Shown here: positions 17,368-29,235 of the stretch, in pieces
How the letters are laid out: every line of letters begins with the position of its first letter
Position numbering within the stretch: the first letter of the stretch is position 1
From: Iphinoe sp. HA4291-MV1
GTDB lineage: Bacteria; Cyanobacteriota; Cyanobacteriia; Cyanobacteriales; Nostocaceae
DNA length: 64,000 nucleotides
Assembly (NCBI GenBank): GCA_019359415.1
Contig: JAHHHH010000011.1
Coordinates: forward strand, 58,242-122,241
Direction: 5' to 3'
The notes under the pieces: model-generated
What the model was told of the DNA's origin: nothing
Seen by the model: the letters and a program-made list of their open reading frames with translations, nothing else
The model's database searches: none
Position numbers and translations under genes: made by a program

Positions 17368-18408
17368 ATGCATTGGACAATTGCAGCTCCCTTTATCAAT
17401 AAGCCCAATCTTATCAACGAGCCTTGGTTAACCCGAAATGTTCCCGGCTCTCGTCACAAGTTCCATATCATCGCACGTCCAAAGCCATTAGAGAATTGGC
17501 ATAATCAGAAGTCCTCTGTAACTGGAGTCAGGGATTGGCTAATACATTGGCAACATGGCATGGAAGCGATGAAGGCGACAAAGGGAGGTGTGATTACCCT
17601 TTTTCCTCAGCTACCAGCAATAGTAGGAATGCAACGGCGGAACACTGGCAAGAAGCGCATTCCTGTAGTGGATTGGTTATTCAATGTTGGCACCTGCTCA
17701 AGTGGGATTCGGCGAATTATAGCCCAATTTAGCCTGAAAGATATAGATCGCTTTATTGTCCACACGCGTCGCGAAGTGAATATTTACCACCAGTGGTTGG
17801 GAATTCCAAAGGAGCGTTTTGAATTTGTCTCCTTTCATGGATCACAGATTCCTGTAACTTACCAAGAGAATACAACCGATCCTTTTCTCACAGCGATCGG
17901 TTCTGCTCATCGCGACTTTCCCACCTTATTCCAAGCAGTAGAAAAGCTAAACCTACCAACGGTTGTCGCATCAGGCAAACGTGTATTAGAAGGATTAACC
18001 GTTCCACCGAATGTGAAAACGCCGTTTGGCATTGACAGAGCAGATTGCCTGCGTTTAGCTCAAGAGGCGCGGATCAACATCGTACCTCTGCTTCCGAAGC
18101 CCCAAGTGACAGCAGCAGGACAAATCACTATTGTAGAAGCTATGCAAATGGGTCGTGCAATTATCGCCACCCGTTGTCATGGAGCAGAAGATTATATTCA
18201 GCACGGCGAGACAGGTTTGTTGGTTGAGCCTCAATCTGTTGATGACTTAGTGCAGGCGGTAGAAATGTTATGGAACGACGCAGCACTACGCACCCGTCTC
18301 GGTCAGGCAGCTAAACGCTACGCTGAAGAACATTTTTCTGATGATGCAGCAGGAGTAGCTCTGGGTAGAATCCTAGATAAGGTTGCAGACGCAGCAGGTA
18401 TGTACTAA
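17368..18408 (+). CDS. GT4-type (GT-B fold) glycosyltransferase
   Basis: 346 residues, ATG at 17368 with GAAG just ahead. The C-terminal half has the GT-B donor site pattern: GQITIVEAMQMGRAIIATRCHGAEDYIQHGETGLLVEP, with the EAMxxGxPxxAT...G...EDY...G.tGlLv signature of group 1 transferases. The N-terminal acceptor half is poorly conserved. The gene follows a 150-bp gap after the GT2 gene and precedes the GH5 gene by 18 bp. Confidence 0.85.
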   Translation: MHWTIAAPFINKPNLINEPWLTRNVPGSRHKFHIIARPKPLENWHNQKSSVTGVRDWLIHWQHGMEAMKATKGGVITLFPQLPAIVGMQRRNTGKKRIPVVDWLFNVGTCSSGIRRIIAQFSLKDIDRFIVHTRREVNIYHQWLGIPKERFEFVSFHGSQIPVTYQENTTDPFLTAIGSAHRDFPTLFQAVEKLNLPTVVASGKRVLEGLTVPPNVKTPFGIDRADCLRLAQEARINIVPLLPKPQVTAAGQITIVEAMQMGRAIIATRCHGAEDYIQHGETGLLVEPQSVDDLVQAVEMLWNDAALRTRLGQAAKRYAEEHFSDDAAGVALGRILDKVADAAGMY

Positions 18409-18426
18409 CAATGTCTCACAGGATAT

Positions 18427-19656
18427 ATGGTGCAATTTATACAGAATATAACCTTCTCAATAACTCACTATTACAAAAAGTGGGGACATTTCACAAAAAA
18501 TATTGCGGTTGGCTTGGCTTTAGTGTTGCTTTACACAAGTCTCCACAGTTGTTCGCCGCAGTTCTTGGAAAAGTTTGGCGTGACAACAACTGAAGCCGCT
18601 ACGACTATTGTCCCTCCTTTGTCTACTCGCCGTTCTCAGATTGTTGATGCAAAAGGTCGAGTTGTCCTACTACGCGGTATCAATTGGTTTGGTATGGAAG
18701 TGGAGGGACATGTTCCTCATGGGCTGTGGGTTAGAGATTACAAAGAAATGCTTGCTCAGATAAAAAGTCTGGGCTATAACGTCATCCGCTTGCCCTATTC
18801 TGTCCAAGCACTGCGTTCTAAAGACATCAAAGGCATCGATTTTTACATTGGATCAAATAAGGATTTCCAAGACAAAACCCCGTTGGAAATCATGGATATA
18901 GTGATCAAAGAGGCGCAACGGCAGGGGTTGCTAATTCTGCTCGACAGTCACCGCCTCAACGACAAGGTCGAGTCAGAATTGTGGTATGGTGACGGGTTTA
19001 CCGAGAATGACTGGATTAACACGTGGACTCTTTTGGCAAAACGCTACAAAAGCTATAGTAACGTCATTGGCGCAGATCTCTGGAGCGAACCTCATGGTCG
19101 TGCTAGTTGGGGAACAGGCGATCGCGCTACAGACTGGCGGCTTGCTGCAGAACGGGCTGGAAACGCTATTCTTGGTGTGAACCCAAATTGGCTGATTGTG
19201 GTGTCGGGAGTAGAAAAAAATGTGCCAGGTCAAAAACTGTCAGCTCATTGGTGGGCTGGAAATCTGGAGGGCGTCCGCAAATATCCAGTGCGTCTGAAGA
19301 TACCTAGAAAGCTCGTGTATTCTCCTCACGAGTACTACGGTTCTTTTCAACCGTGGTTTTCAGAACCGACATTTCCCAAAAACTTATATCGACGTTGGGA
19401 AATTGGATTTAACTATATTGCGACTCAAGGCATTGCCCCGATTTTGATTGGTGAATTTGGTGGATATCATGTAGATACCAAATCTAAAGAAGGGATTTGG
19501 CAGCGACAGTTTGTTGATTACATTGATAAGAACAAGCTTAGCTTTACATACTGGTGCTGGAACCCGAACAGTAAAGGTACTGGAGGTATTCTGCTAGACG
19601 ACTGGAAAAATATCAATACAGAAAAGCAGAAACTTTTGAGTAAGCTACTGCGTTAA
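18427..19656 (+). CDS. GH5-family glycoside hydrolase (endoglucanase-like), exported
   Basis: 409 residues. N-terminal hydrophobic signal/anchor (about 24-42, VGLALVLLYTSLHSC), then a (beta/alpha)8 catalytic domain starting at VDAKGRVVLLRGINWFG. The general acid is Glu in SEPHG (about 221; most GH5 enzymes have NEP here) and the nucleophile is Glu in IGEFGG (about 343); SPHEYYG carries the conserved His/Tyr. GH5 members cut beta-glucans and related chains. Inside a polysaccharide cluster it probably trims, releases or remodels the exported polymer, as BcsZ does in cellulose operons; substrate unproven. Confidence 0.85.
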   Translation: MVQFIQNITFSITHYYKKWGHFTKNIAVGLALVLLYTSLHSCSPQFLEKFGVTTTEAATTIVPPLSTRRSQIVDAKGRVVLLRGINWFGMEVEGHVPHGLWVRDYKEMLAQIKSLGYNVIRLPYSVQALRSKDIKGIDFYIGSNKDFQDKTPLEIMDIVIKEAQRQGLLILLDSHRLNDKVESELWYGDGFTENDWINTWTLLAKRYKSYSNVIGADLWSEPHGRASWGTGDRATDWRLAAERAGNAILGVNPNWLIVVSGVEKNVPGQKLSAHWWAGNLEGVRKYPVRLKIPRKLVYSPHEYYGSFQPWFSEPTFPKNLYRRWEIGFNYIATQGIAPILIGEFGGYHVDTKSKEGIWQRQFVDYIDKNKLSFTYWCWNPNSKGTGGILLDDWKNINTEKQKLLSKLLR

Positions 19657-19845
19657 CTAATGAGGTCTGAGGTAAGCTGTCGCGCATTTAATTTGTATTT
19701 TTTTTGCACTAAAATTTGTGCTGTAAAGCTTTTGAACATGAAAATTGAAAGCGTGACTGTTTATTGGCATTCACAATAACCAACAGTATTTTTTGTGTCA
19801 TACTAGGATGAGATTTATCTGAGCGTGAATTGAATCATATCTCAA

Positions 19846-21006
19846 ATGTCTCGAGAAAATGGATTATCTAAAAATTTAGAACTTCGTTCAAATCAAAAAC
19901 CACGTATTTTAATAGTATCAATGCGTGGTTTCCACTCTGAAGCATATCGCTCTGCCGAGTATGAGTTTGAAGACACTATTTGTACTTTTGACTATGCTGA
20001 TATACTCACTCCTGTATCAGCTTCTGGTGTAGTCAGTACATTTAATAAAAAGCTGGCAAACTATGTAGCAAGAGCTTTTGGTAAAAGTAAACTTCTCAGT
20101 TCAAATTGTATCCCCTCTATTGTAGATAGAGAATACGACTTATTATTTTTTATCTGCCAACAGTTTTGGGATCTCACGTCTATAAATTCTATTAAAGATT
20201 GGCGAGAAAAATGCCGTAAAGCGGTTTTGTGGATAGATGAAATCTGGGCAAAAGAAATTGGAGAGCATAAAATTAGACTTTGTTTTGAACTGGTGAAAGA
20301 TTTTGATTATATTTTCACGACACAAACTGCTAGTGTTAATGCTATTGCTAATTTGGTTCAGCGTCCTTGTTACTCTCTCCCATATGCTACCGATACTATA
20401 AAGTTTTGCCCCTATCCGCAACTACCTCAACGCTGTATAGATGTTTATAGCATTGGTCGCCGTTCACCGATAGTACATAAAGCTTTACTGGGAATGGCAG
20501 AACAAGAAAACTTTTTATATCTATTTGACTCTCTCAAAGGTTTACAAATGACGGACTATAAAGAACATCGAACTTTATATAGCAATTTGATTAAAAGAAG
20601 TCGTTACTTTATTGCTAATAAAGCAAAATTCGATGCTATCCACCAAACAGGTGGTCAAGAGGAGTTAGGTTCTCGCTTTTTTGAGGGAGCAGCAGGGGGA
20701 GCAGTTATGATTGGGACTCCTCCAGTTTGTGAAGCTTATACAACTTACTTTAACTGGTCTGATGCAGTGATTGAAATTCCCTATGATGCTACTAATTTAG
20801 CAGATATTATAACTGAACTTGATGCACAACCTGAGCGCCTAAATAGAATTCGTAAAGATAATGTGATGAATTCCTTACTGCATCATGATTGGGTGTACCG
20901 TTGGGAGCAAATTTTAGAGAAAGTCGGACTTGATAGCACACCAGAAATGTTATCTCGAAAAGCTTACCTCGCAAATTTAGCTGACAAGATGAAAAGTGAA
21001 TATTGA
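19846..21006 (+). CDS. CgeB/GT1-like glycosyltransferase
   Basis: 386 residues. A GT-B-like protein resembling CgeB-type transferases: PRILIVSMRGFHSEAYRSAEYEFED at the start, LPYATDTIKFCPYPQLPQ in the middle and the donor-site like stretch ELGSRFFEGAAGGAVMIGTPP, where Glu follows the aromatic pair as in this family. It follows the GH5 gene after 190 bp of AT-rich sequence on the same strand. Assigned to the same exopolysaccharide cluster by position. Confidence 0.72.
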   Translation: MSRENGLSKNLELRSNQKPRILIVSMRGFHSEAYRSAEYEFEDTICTFDYADILTPVSASGVVSTFNKKLANYVARAFGKSKLLSSNCIPSIVDREYDLLFFICQQFWDLTSINSIKDWREKCRKAVLWIDEIWAKEIGEHKIRLCFELVKDFDYIFTTQTASVNAIANLVQRPCYSLPYATDTIKFCPYPQLPQRCIDVYSIGRRSPIVHKALLGMAEQENFLYLFDSLKGLQMTDYKEHRTLYSNLIKRSRYFIANKAKFDAIHQTGGQEELGSRFFEGAAGGAVMIGTPPVCEAYTTYFNWSDAVIEIPYDATNLADIITELDAQPERLNRIRKDNVMNSLLHHDWVYRWEQILEKVGLDSTPEMLSRKAYLANLADKMKSEY

Positions 21007-21067
21007 AGCTGTAGGGTGTGTAATATATAACGTACCGCGACTAAAAAGGCATTTTGCGATGCTATAC

Positions 21068-21856
21068 CTATAATCTGTCAGCGATTTGCCAGATCGGGTT
21101 GTTATTCTTGCGTTTCTTAGTTATATACAAGTTGAATTTTTGTTTCAAAATTAGTATTAAAAAAGGAACATCATCTACTAAATATCTTTTCCATAATCTT
21201 TTTGGTTCACGTAAAATTCTAAACAACCACTCTAAGCCAACTTCACTCATCCACTTTGGAGCTCTTTTCAAGTTTCCTGCTTCAAAATCAATAGTGGCAC
21301 CGAGCGCCATAAATATTTTTATCTGGGGTAGCATACTTTTGTACTTGTATAACCATTTTTCTTGTTTTGGAGCGCCTAATCCAATAACTAAGACAGTAGC
21401 GTCAGAGCTATTTATCATGTTAATTATGTTCTGACACTCTTCTTCATTTTTCTCAAATCCAAACGGCGGAGAATATGAAGCAACAACAATATTCCTGCCT
21501 GTTTTTCTGTTTATTTCATTTTGAGCTTTACTAGCTATCCCTATACCTGCCCCTAAAAGGAAGATTTTGATGTCTTCATTATTCTTATGGTAATTATAGA
21601 AGGCTGGGAACAAATCTGAACCTGAGATCTTCTCTTTGATTGGTGTTCCTAAAAACTTAGACGCATAAATGAGTATTTGACTATCACAAACCTTATAGTC
21701 ACTAATACTATACGCCTGTAAGAAGTCCAGGTCTTTTTGTAGTTTAATCAGATGATCGACATTTGGCGTAAATACTACCCCAGATTGCAATTTCTCTAAA
21801 AACTCTGCCTTCGACAAATTGTCGATCTCTAAGTTCAGAATTCTAACTTTGTTCAT
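21068..21856 (-). CDS. WecB/TagA/CpsF family (GT26) glycosyltransferase
   Basis: 262 residues from the ATG at 21856; a GTG three codons earlier is the alternative. Family motifs: VFTPNVDHLIKLQ near the N-terminus, GSDLFPAF, IFLLGAGIGIA, GFGAPKQE-like GLGAPKQEKWLY, and ALGATIDFEAGNLKRAPKWMSEVGLEWLFRILREPKRLWKRY. These enzymes add N-acetylmannosaminuronate or N-acetylmannosamine residues to lipid-linked sugars. Last gene of the polysaccharide cluster, convergent with the CgeB-like gene. Confidence 0.92.
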   Translation of the reverse strand: MNKVRILNLEIDNLSKAEFLEKLQSGVVFTPNVDHLIKLQKDLDFLQAYSISDYKVCDSQILIYASKFLGTPIKEKISGSDLFPAFYNYHKNNEDIKIFLLGAGIGIASKAQNEINRKTGRNIVVASYSPPFGFEKNEEECQNIINMINSSDATVLVIGLGAPKQEKWLYKYKSMLPQIKIFMALGATIDFEAGNLKRAPKWMSEVGLEWLFRILREPKRLWKRYLVDDVPFLILILKQKFNLYITKKRKNNNPIWQIADRL

Positions 21857-22365
21857 GACTTGCACAATATAGCTTAATATCTAACTTTTGGTAATTTACA
21901 AAGCAGACAATTAGAGGGTGAAGAGCATATTGAGAGTTTGGTAACGCCCTGATCCTACGTTTTCATCCTAGTTGTTTACAGCACTTAATCTTGCAGCAAA
22001 TGAATAGATTTCAAAGAGATTTATGTGAAAATTGTGAACTCTCAGAAGATTTGGCATCGCTTCGAAGGGAAGCTGCGCCATCGTCCTGAAGGGCACTGCG
22101 CTTTGCACAATCGCTGTTTGCGGTACTGGGCAAAACCAATTACTCCTTGGGGTACTGCATTTTGCGCCATCACACTCTCTTCTCAACAGAATTAGAACAC
22201 TTAACTAAGTACACATCACCACAAGAGGAGGTTCGCAATTCACCTGAGGAACGAATCATTGTTCAGAATTATCAACATTTAGATTTTCAACCCCCATTAA
22301 TGACGAGTTATACTAAGCTGAATTGTTTTTACAGCCGATACAACTTTTGGAAATTAAGCTTTTTT

Positions 22366-22399
22366 GAGAGCATCAATTTGCTTTTGCTCTCGATTTTTT
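22366..22399 (+). terminator. Terminator-like hairpin in a gene-free region
   Basis: GAGAGCA (22366-22372) pairs with TGCTCTC (22385-22391), followed by GATTTTTT. No plus-strand gene is found in the 1.3 kb before it, so it may end a non-coding transcript. Confidence 0.55.
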
Positions 22400-22845
22400 A
22401 GGTGTATTTACAGCTTAATTGAGTGGAATTTCTCATTGTAACGACTATAAATCAGAATTATTAAGTAATAATTTATCATGAAAATACAAAGTAAAACCGT
22501 AACTTTACATAGTTTTCATAAAAATAAAATATGATATTCAGTGTATATACAGTCAATATCAATCTAGAATTTAGTTATTTTGTAGATTCTAACCCAAATT
22601 GGCACACTTCTAAGTCATATATGAAAATTGTGTAAAGCAATAATAAGATTAATACTGTATTGAAAAGCACATTGAAGAAGAATGCAGAATACAGAACATA
22701 GAAATCAGCAATGCTTGCAGTTGACGGTAGGATCCACCACTCATTAGAGATTAGAGACCGCTCTTACGGGTATCTCCTGCACAGACGCTACGCATAATAC
22801 GCTCCTGTGCAGGAGGCGTGCCTGAAGGGTTGGGGAAAACTTGGA

Positions 22846-22984
22846 TAAATCTGGGTGGACAACTGTCGCAACTTGGGCATTTTTGGAGGTCGAGATTTGA
22901 TGATTGATTCTCAATCAACAGCCCAAATTGCAGAAACGTAGACGCTAAATGGCTCGTTTTCTCATACGGTTACCCAGATTTATT
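22846..22984. repeat. 139-bp nested fold-back element
   Basis: Outer arms ATAAATCTGGGT (22846-22857) and ACCCAGATTTAT (22973-22984) are exact complements. Inner arms GCAACTTGGGC and GCCCAAATTGC pair with one mismatch, and the centre holds TGATTGATTCTCAATCA. The whole segment can fold as one long structured stem, compatible with a small RNA or a defective mobile element. Confidence 0.6.
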
Positions 22985-23280
22985 TAGATTTGATGAAGGG
23001 GTAAAAAGTTTGGACAAGAGCGCTCGTTGAGCCAAGAATCCTCCGATTTTAAGCCGAGGGAATATTAACAACTATTACTCTCCTCTATGGTATAAACATT
23101 TCTTGTCATCTGTTAAACTGAGGATATATATGCATTAAAATTCTTATTTCAAATTTTAGCTAATCCAGTCGAGTAGAGGATGTAGAAATTAATTTTTTGA
23201 TGTTAAATGGTGGATATTGCCAAAAGTTGACTAAAAACCACAGAACTCGTTATCTAGTGAGGCAATATTCAGGAGTGAAT

Positions 23281-24162
23281 GTGAACACTATTATTTTCCG
23301 CAAAAATGTATTTTGGTTGCTGAGTTTATCAGCTATAGCGGTTTTAGGAAGTGGCTTATCTGTTGGTGCCCAAACGGTAGATGCTACAAGCACTCAGCAG
23401 CTGATCGAGTCTTCTGGAACCGATGCGTCTGTGAATCAGGTAAGTACTGAAGTAGAAAGTTTCTACCCACAAGCCTTTAGCCCTACTCCGGTAGAGTCTA
23501 TTGTTGTACAAGTGAATCCAGCGCCAGTCTCAAATATAAACCAGTTACAGCAATTGCCAATTAGCACACACCCGGAAACTGCGAAGAACGTGGTTATACC
23601 TGTTCCTGGGACAACAGCAACTTCATCTGCCGCACTTATAGCTCCCCAGAATGTAGAAGCTCAGGCTCAACCATCGACTTCTCAACCATCTACCTCTAAA
23701 GTGGCACAAGCGGATATTGATCCAGGGAGACCAACCCGTGGTGGCTCAAGTTATGTCGGAATTGCTGGCAACATTGGTCTAGGTGGTGACTCTGCTTTGG
23801 GTGATGCTAACTTTATGGTTATCAGCAAAATTGGACTGACAAATGCGATCTCAGTACGCCCTGCAGCAGTTATAGGAGACAACACTGTCATTCTAGTTCC
23901 TGTCAGTTACGACTTTTCATTCAGGCAGCTATCAGATCCATTTGCTGAACCGTTGCCTATTGCTCCTTATATTGGAGCAGGTGCAGCTATTGAAACTGGC
24001 GACGACACTGAAGTTGCCTTGCTTCTCACTGGTGGAATTGATGTGCCCATCACTCCTCAATTTACAGCAACAGCTGCTGTGAATGCAGCATTTTTCGATG
24101 ACACTGATATAGGGTTGTCGATAGGAGTTGGGTATAACTTTAGCGGTCTTTTTGGCTTATAA
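23281..24162 (+). CDS. Exported outer-membrane beta-barrel-like protein
   Basis: 293 residues from the GTG at 23281, chosen because AGGA sits six bases ahead and it yields a clean signal peptide (NTIIFRKNVFWLLSLSAIAVLG, cleavage near VGAQT). Residues 30-165 are Pro/Ser/Thr/Gln-rich linker; the last 130 (from GGSSYVGIAGNIGLGG) show alternating hydrophobic/polar beta strands, two clear repeats of the ...PYIGAGAAIETG... and ...GLSIGVGYNF type, and a terminal aromatic-containing strand, as in small outer-membrane barrels. A longer frame begins at 23197 but lacks these properties. Confidence 0.75.
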   Translation: MNTIIFRKNVFWLLSLSAIAVLGSGLSVGAQTVDATSTQQLIESSGTDASVNQVSTEVESFYPQAFSPTPVESIVVQVNPAPVSNINQLQQLPISTHPETAKNVVIPVPGTTATSSAALIAPQNVEAQAQPSTSQPSTSKVAQADIDPGRPTRGGSSYVGIAGNIGLGGDSALGDANFMVISKIGLTNAISVRPAAVIGDNTVILVPVSYDFSFRQLSDPFAEPLPIAPYIGAGAAIETGDDTEVALLLTGGIDVPITPQFTATAAVNAAFFDDTDIGLSIGVGYNFSGLFGL

Positions 24163-24200
24163 AAGCTAGTACCGCTCTCGTCGCAAAGCGACACGGTGGA

Positions 24201-24229
24201 TGGTGCGTTACGCTTAGGCTAACGCACCA
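24201..24229. terminator. Bidirectional hairpin between convergent genes
   Basis: TGGTGCGTTA (24201-24210) and TAACGCACCA (24220-24229) are exact complements with a nine-base loop, in the 87-bp gap between two convergent genes. Confidence 0.55.
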
Positions 24230-24249
24230 TACTTATTAAGTTCTAAGTT

Positions 24250-25569
24250 TTATTTTGGGCTAACTTTATCAATCGTCTTGATTTTACCGTCGTCCCCAAC
24301 TGTCCAGACATCATAGATACCGACAACATCCCCGTTTTCGTCAACATCCACGTTGCCACTGGCTCCTTGGTAGTTGATGTCTTTACCTTCTTTTAATAAC
24401 TTGAGTCCCTCACATACATCTGTCACTTCTATCCCAGGAGCATTGGCAACCTCGCGGATTTTGTTGGCTATGCCAACACCTGTATTCTCCTTCGCAGCTT
24501 GTGCCGCTAGCACTAACAAGGCGGTGGCGTCCCAACCTTGAGGAGCAAATTCTCCTGGTGCGCCTCCTCTTTTGGACTTCCAGAGTTTAGTAAGAGCTTC
24601 TAATGCTTTGCCGTTGGAACCTGGTACCGTACCAATCACTCCAGATACGATATATTTACCGTCACTGGTTTTGCCGACTTGTCCAGGAAAATCATTTGAC
24701 TTCATTCCATCTGTCAGCATTACCTGCACCCCTTGCAGCAAACCTTGCTGATACGCTGCTTTTAGCAGTAAACTACCTGTTTCTACGTAAAAAACGCCAA
24801 GGACTGCATCAGGCTTACCAGCAAAAGCAGCCGATGCTTCAGTATCAAATGTGGTTGCTTTTGGATCGTAGCGGACAGGATTGTTTTTATTAACAATAGT
24901 TCCCCCTTGTTTTTCAAAAGCTTGCACAAATGCTTTTTCAAAGCCGACGCCATAATCATTATTTATGACGACTGTAGAAACTCTTTTATAACCTCTTTTA
25001 TTGGCAAGTGCGGCTATGGCTGGTCCCTGGTAGCTATCAGGTGGAACGGTACGTGCCCAAAATCCTTTAAATTTACCTTGTTTCGCTTGTTCAGTAAATA
25101 TGGGGCTAGTACTGCCAGGAGAAACTAGTATGACTTTATTTTGAGCGGCAATTGAGACAGCAGCAGTAGAAACGCTGCTGGCAAAAGAGCCAACGACGCC
25201 TGCAACTCGATCTACAGTTGCCAGTTTGGTCATACCAGCAGCACCAGCTTTGGGGTCAGTTTGGTCGTCTACTTGCACAAGAGTTACAGGCTCACCGTTC
25301 ACGCCATCACAAGCATTGACAGTTTCCACAAGCAAGGGGACTGAGGGTATAATCTGCTGTCCAATGGAAGCTAAGTCACCAGTGGCTGGTAGCAGAGAAC
25401 CGATTTTCAATCCTTTACCACTGGTAGGTATTGTTGTTGAGCCTTCTTTTGTGGCACTCCCACCATTACCAGCTGCGTTGTTCGGGGCGGTAGTATCACA
25501 AGCCGCTGCCAGGAAACCAACTGCCAGAGTAGCCAAAGCCAGAGCAAAAGCAGCATTTATCTTTTGCAT
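24250..25569 (-). CDS. ABC-transporter substrate-binding lipoprotein, branched-chain amino acid type
   Basis: 439 residues. Lipoprotein signal with lipobox LAAAC (Cys24), then a type I periplasmic binding protein fold: LKIGSLLPATGDLASIGQ, VDDQTDPKAGAAGMTKL, GSFASSVSTAAVSIAAQNKV, VVINNDYGVGFEKAF, GVFYVETGSLLLKAAYQQG. It resembles cyanobacterial binding proteins for neutral or branched-chain amino acids (NatB/LivK group). Cognate permease and ATPase genes are not adjacent, which is common for these systems in cyanobacteria. The ligand cannot be assigned. Confidence 0.88.
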   Translation of the reverse strand: MQKINAAFALALATLAVGFLAAACDTTAPNNAAGNGGSATKEGSTTIPTSGKGLKIGSLLPATGDLASIGQQIIPSVPLLVETVNACDGVNGEPVTLVQVDDQTDPKAGAAGMTKLATVDRVAGVVGSFASSVSTAAVSIAAQNKVILVSPGSTSPIFTEQAKQGKFKGFWARTVPPDSYQGPAIAALANKRGYKRVSTVVINNDYGVGFEKAFVQAFEKQGGTIVNKNNPVRYDPKATTFDTEASAAFAGKPDAVLGVFYVETGSLLLKAAYQQGLLQGVQVMLTDGMKSNDFPGQVGKTSDGKYIVSGVIGTVPGSNGKALEALTKLWKSKRGGAPGEFAPQGWDATALLVLAAQAAKENTGVGIANKIREVANAPGIEVTDVCEGLKLLKEGKDINYQGASGNVDVDENGDVVGIYDVWTVGDDGKIKTIDKVSPK

Positions 25570-25798
25570 ATATCAGTTTCACTCCTCATTTGTTCAGGAG
25601 CCTAAAAGTTTATATTCAAATTTGATGAATTAAATTCTTTAATGGCTCCAAAAGATAAATAATAACATCCCTCTCTAGGAGGAAAATCATTTTGGCTATC
25701 TACTCTTAAGGTTTTCTGTTGCCGTTTCTCCACAACAGAGATGGTACTAGCTCTGGCGCACAAGTTCATTACAGAAGCGCGAGATACGGTATAGGAGA

Positions 25799-25890
25799 CG
25801 GAGAGGGAGGGATTCGAACCCTCGGTACAGCCTTACGAACTGTACAACGGATTAGCAATCCGCCGCTTTCGACCGCTCAGCCACCTCTCC
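25799..25890 (-). tRNA. trnS: tRNA-Ser (anticodon GCT)
   Basis: Read on the minus strand from 25890: acceptor GGAGAGG pairs with CCTCTCC, discriminator G at 25799. D-arm GGCTGAGCGGTC, anticodon stem-loop CGGATTGCTAATCCG with GCT at 25856-25854, a long variable arm (TACAG/CTGTA stem) as in class II tRNAs, and the T-arm GGGTTCGAATCCC. The CCA end is not encoded. Reads AGC/AGT codons. Confidence 0.98.
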
Positions 25891-25997
25891 ACGGTCACGA
25901 TGGTTAATGATAACAGACTATAAGGTTAAATGTCAATAGTCTATCTGTGATTTGCCATTCATCATTGATCAGGATAAATAACCCTCGCTTCTCAAAC

Positions 25998-26028
25998 ATT
26001 CAAAATCACTGAAGAGGTGATTTTGAAT
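25998..26028. terminator. Hairpin between tRNA-Ser and crtB
   Basis: ATTCAAAATCAC (25998-26009) and GTGATTTTGAAT (26017-26028) pair perfectly over 12 bp. It lies 25 bp after the crtB stop and may end the crtP-crtB transcript, although no T-run follows. Confidence 0.4.
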
Positions 26029-26052
26029 TTCCCCAAAGGGGGTTGATGCTTC

Positions 26053-26985
26053 TCATAACACTTGTGCTCGTAACCATGCCACTGGCAAAGCACGTAACTT
26101 TTGCCACTGAGGCACATAGGCACGTCGAGTAAAGACATTGTAATCATTACGTTCAATGACAGTCAAAATTCGACTGTAATGCATGAGAGATGCCCACACA
26201 GGTAATCGAGCATCAGTAGATAGATAGGAAATTCCCTTTTCTGCCTTGGCGTAAAATTGGCGTGCCCGTGCAATTTGAAAGCGCATGAGTGCCCGCCAGC
26301 GCTCATCCACCACTCCTTTCAACAGGTCTTGCTCTGTGTAGTTGAATTGCGCTAAGTCTTCTTGAGGAATATAAATCCGCCCTCGCCTTGCATCTTCCCC
26401 CACGTCCCGCAGGATGTTGGTGAGTTGATGGGCTATTCCCAAGGTAATCGCTTCTTCAGTGGGAATATACGGTTGTTGATGGCGATTCCACGGAGCTGTG
26501 TTTGTGGAGGTATCAACCCCCATCACCGCTGTTGACATCAAACCTACCGTGCCAGCGACGCGGTAACAGTAGAGGTATAACTCCTCAAAAGTTTGGTAGC
26601 GACTACGGTATAAGTCCATACCCTGACCGGCAATCATATCCCGGAAGGGCTGAATATCTATCGGGAAACGCTGAATGGTATCCACCAAAGCGACATCAAG
26701 ACTGTCCAATGGATGTCCTGCAAAAATCAATTCTAGCTGCTGTTCCCACAGATCCAGGGTTTCTGGTGTGGTCATAGCAGATGCGGGACCATCCACGAGT
26801 TCGTCTGTACGGCGACACCAAGCATAAATTGCCCAAATATGTTTGCGCTTTGGCTTGTTGACCAGCAAAGTGCCAATGTAAAAAGTCGTGGAATACTTGA
26901 CTATAAGCTGGCGACAAAGTTTGTAGGACTCGTCCACAGAGACCGGTGTTTTCATGCGAGGGATGGAATCAGGCAGTTGCAGCAT
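26053..26985 (-). CDS. crtB: Phytoene synthase
   Basis: 310 residues. Joins two geranylgeranyl diphosphates to 15-cis-phytoene, the first step of carotenoid synthesis. Both Asp-rich Mg-diphosphate motifs are present: DELVD within AWCRRTDELVDG and DVGED within NILRDVGEDARRGRIYIP; SSxFY-like TTFYIGTLL and AHQLTNILRD are also conserved. It lies 80 bp after crtP on the same strand, the standard cyanobacterial pair, so the two are probably cotranscribed. Confidence 0.97.
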   Translation of the reverse strand: MLQLPDSIPRMKTPVSVDESYKLCRQLIVKYSTTFYIGTLLVNKPKRKHIWAIYAWCRRTDELVDGPASAMTTPETLDLWEQQLELIFAGHPLDSLDVALVDTIQRFPIDIQPFRDMIAGQGMDLYRSRYQTFEELYLYCYRVAGTVGLMSTAVMGVDTSTNTAPWNRHQQPYIPTEEAITLGIAHQLTNILRDVGEDARRGRIYIPQEDLAQFNYTEQDLLKGVVDERWRALMRFQIARARQFYAKAEKGISYLSTDARLPVWASLMHYSRILTVIERNDYNVFTRRAYVPQWQKLRALPVAWLRAQVL

Positions 26986-27065
26986 TCGTTGCAGGCTGAA
27001 GGGTTTGCGTTTGCAGGCTTTTTGAATTTGCCATCGGATGTGCTTCAGCAGTCGTGTAGCGCGTC

Positions 27066-29235
<2,170 letters not shown>

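Larger units (their letters stand above)
21857..23280. other. 1.4-kb non-coding region with fold-back sequences
   Basis: No credible gene. It contains a terminator-like hairpin (22366-22399), a hairpin with CTCCTGCACAG arms near 22775-22816, and a long nested fold-back at 22846-22984. The 84-codon frame at 22147-22401 reads through the terminator hairpin, so it is unlikely to be coding. Confidence 0.6.

Noticed and set aside
22147-22401. 84-codon plus-strand frame
   Set aside because: It passes through a terminator-like hairpin and its stop lies in the T-run; no similarity to a known family and poor composition for a protein.
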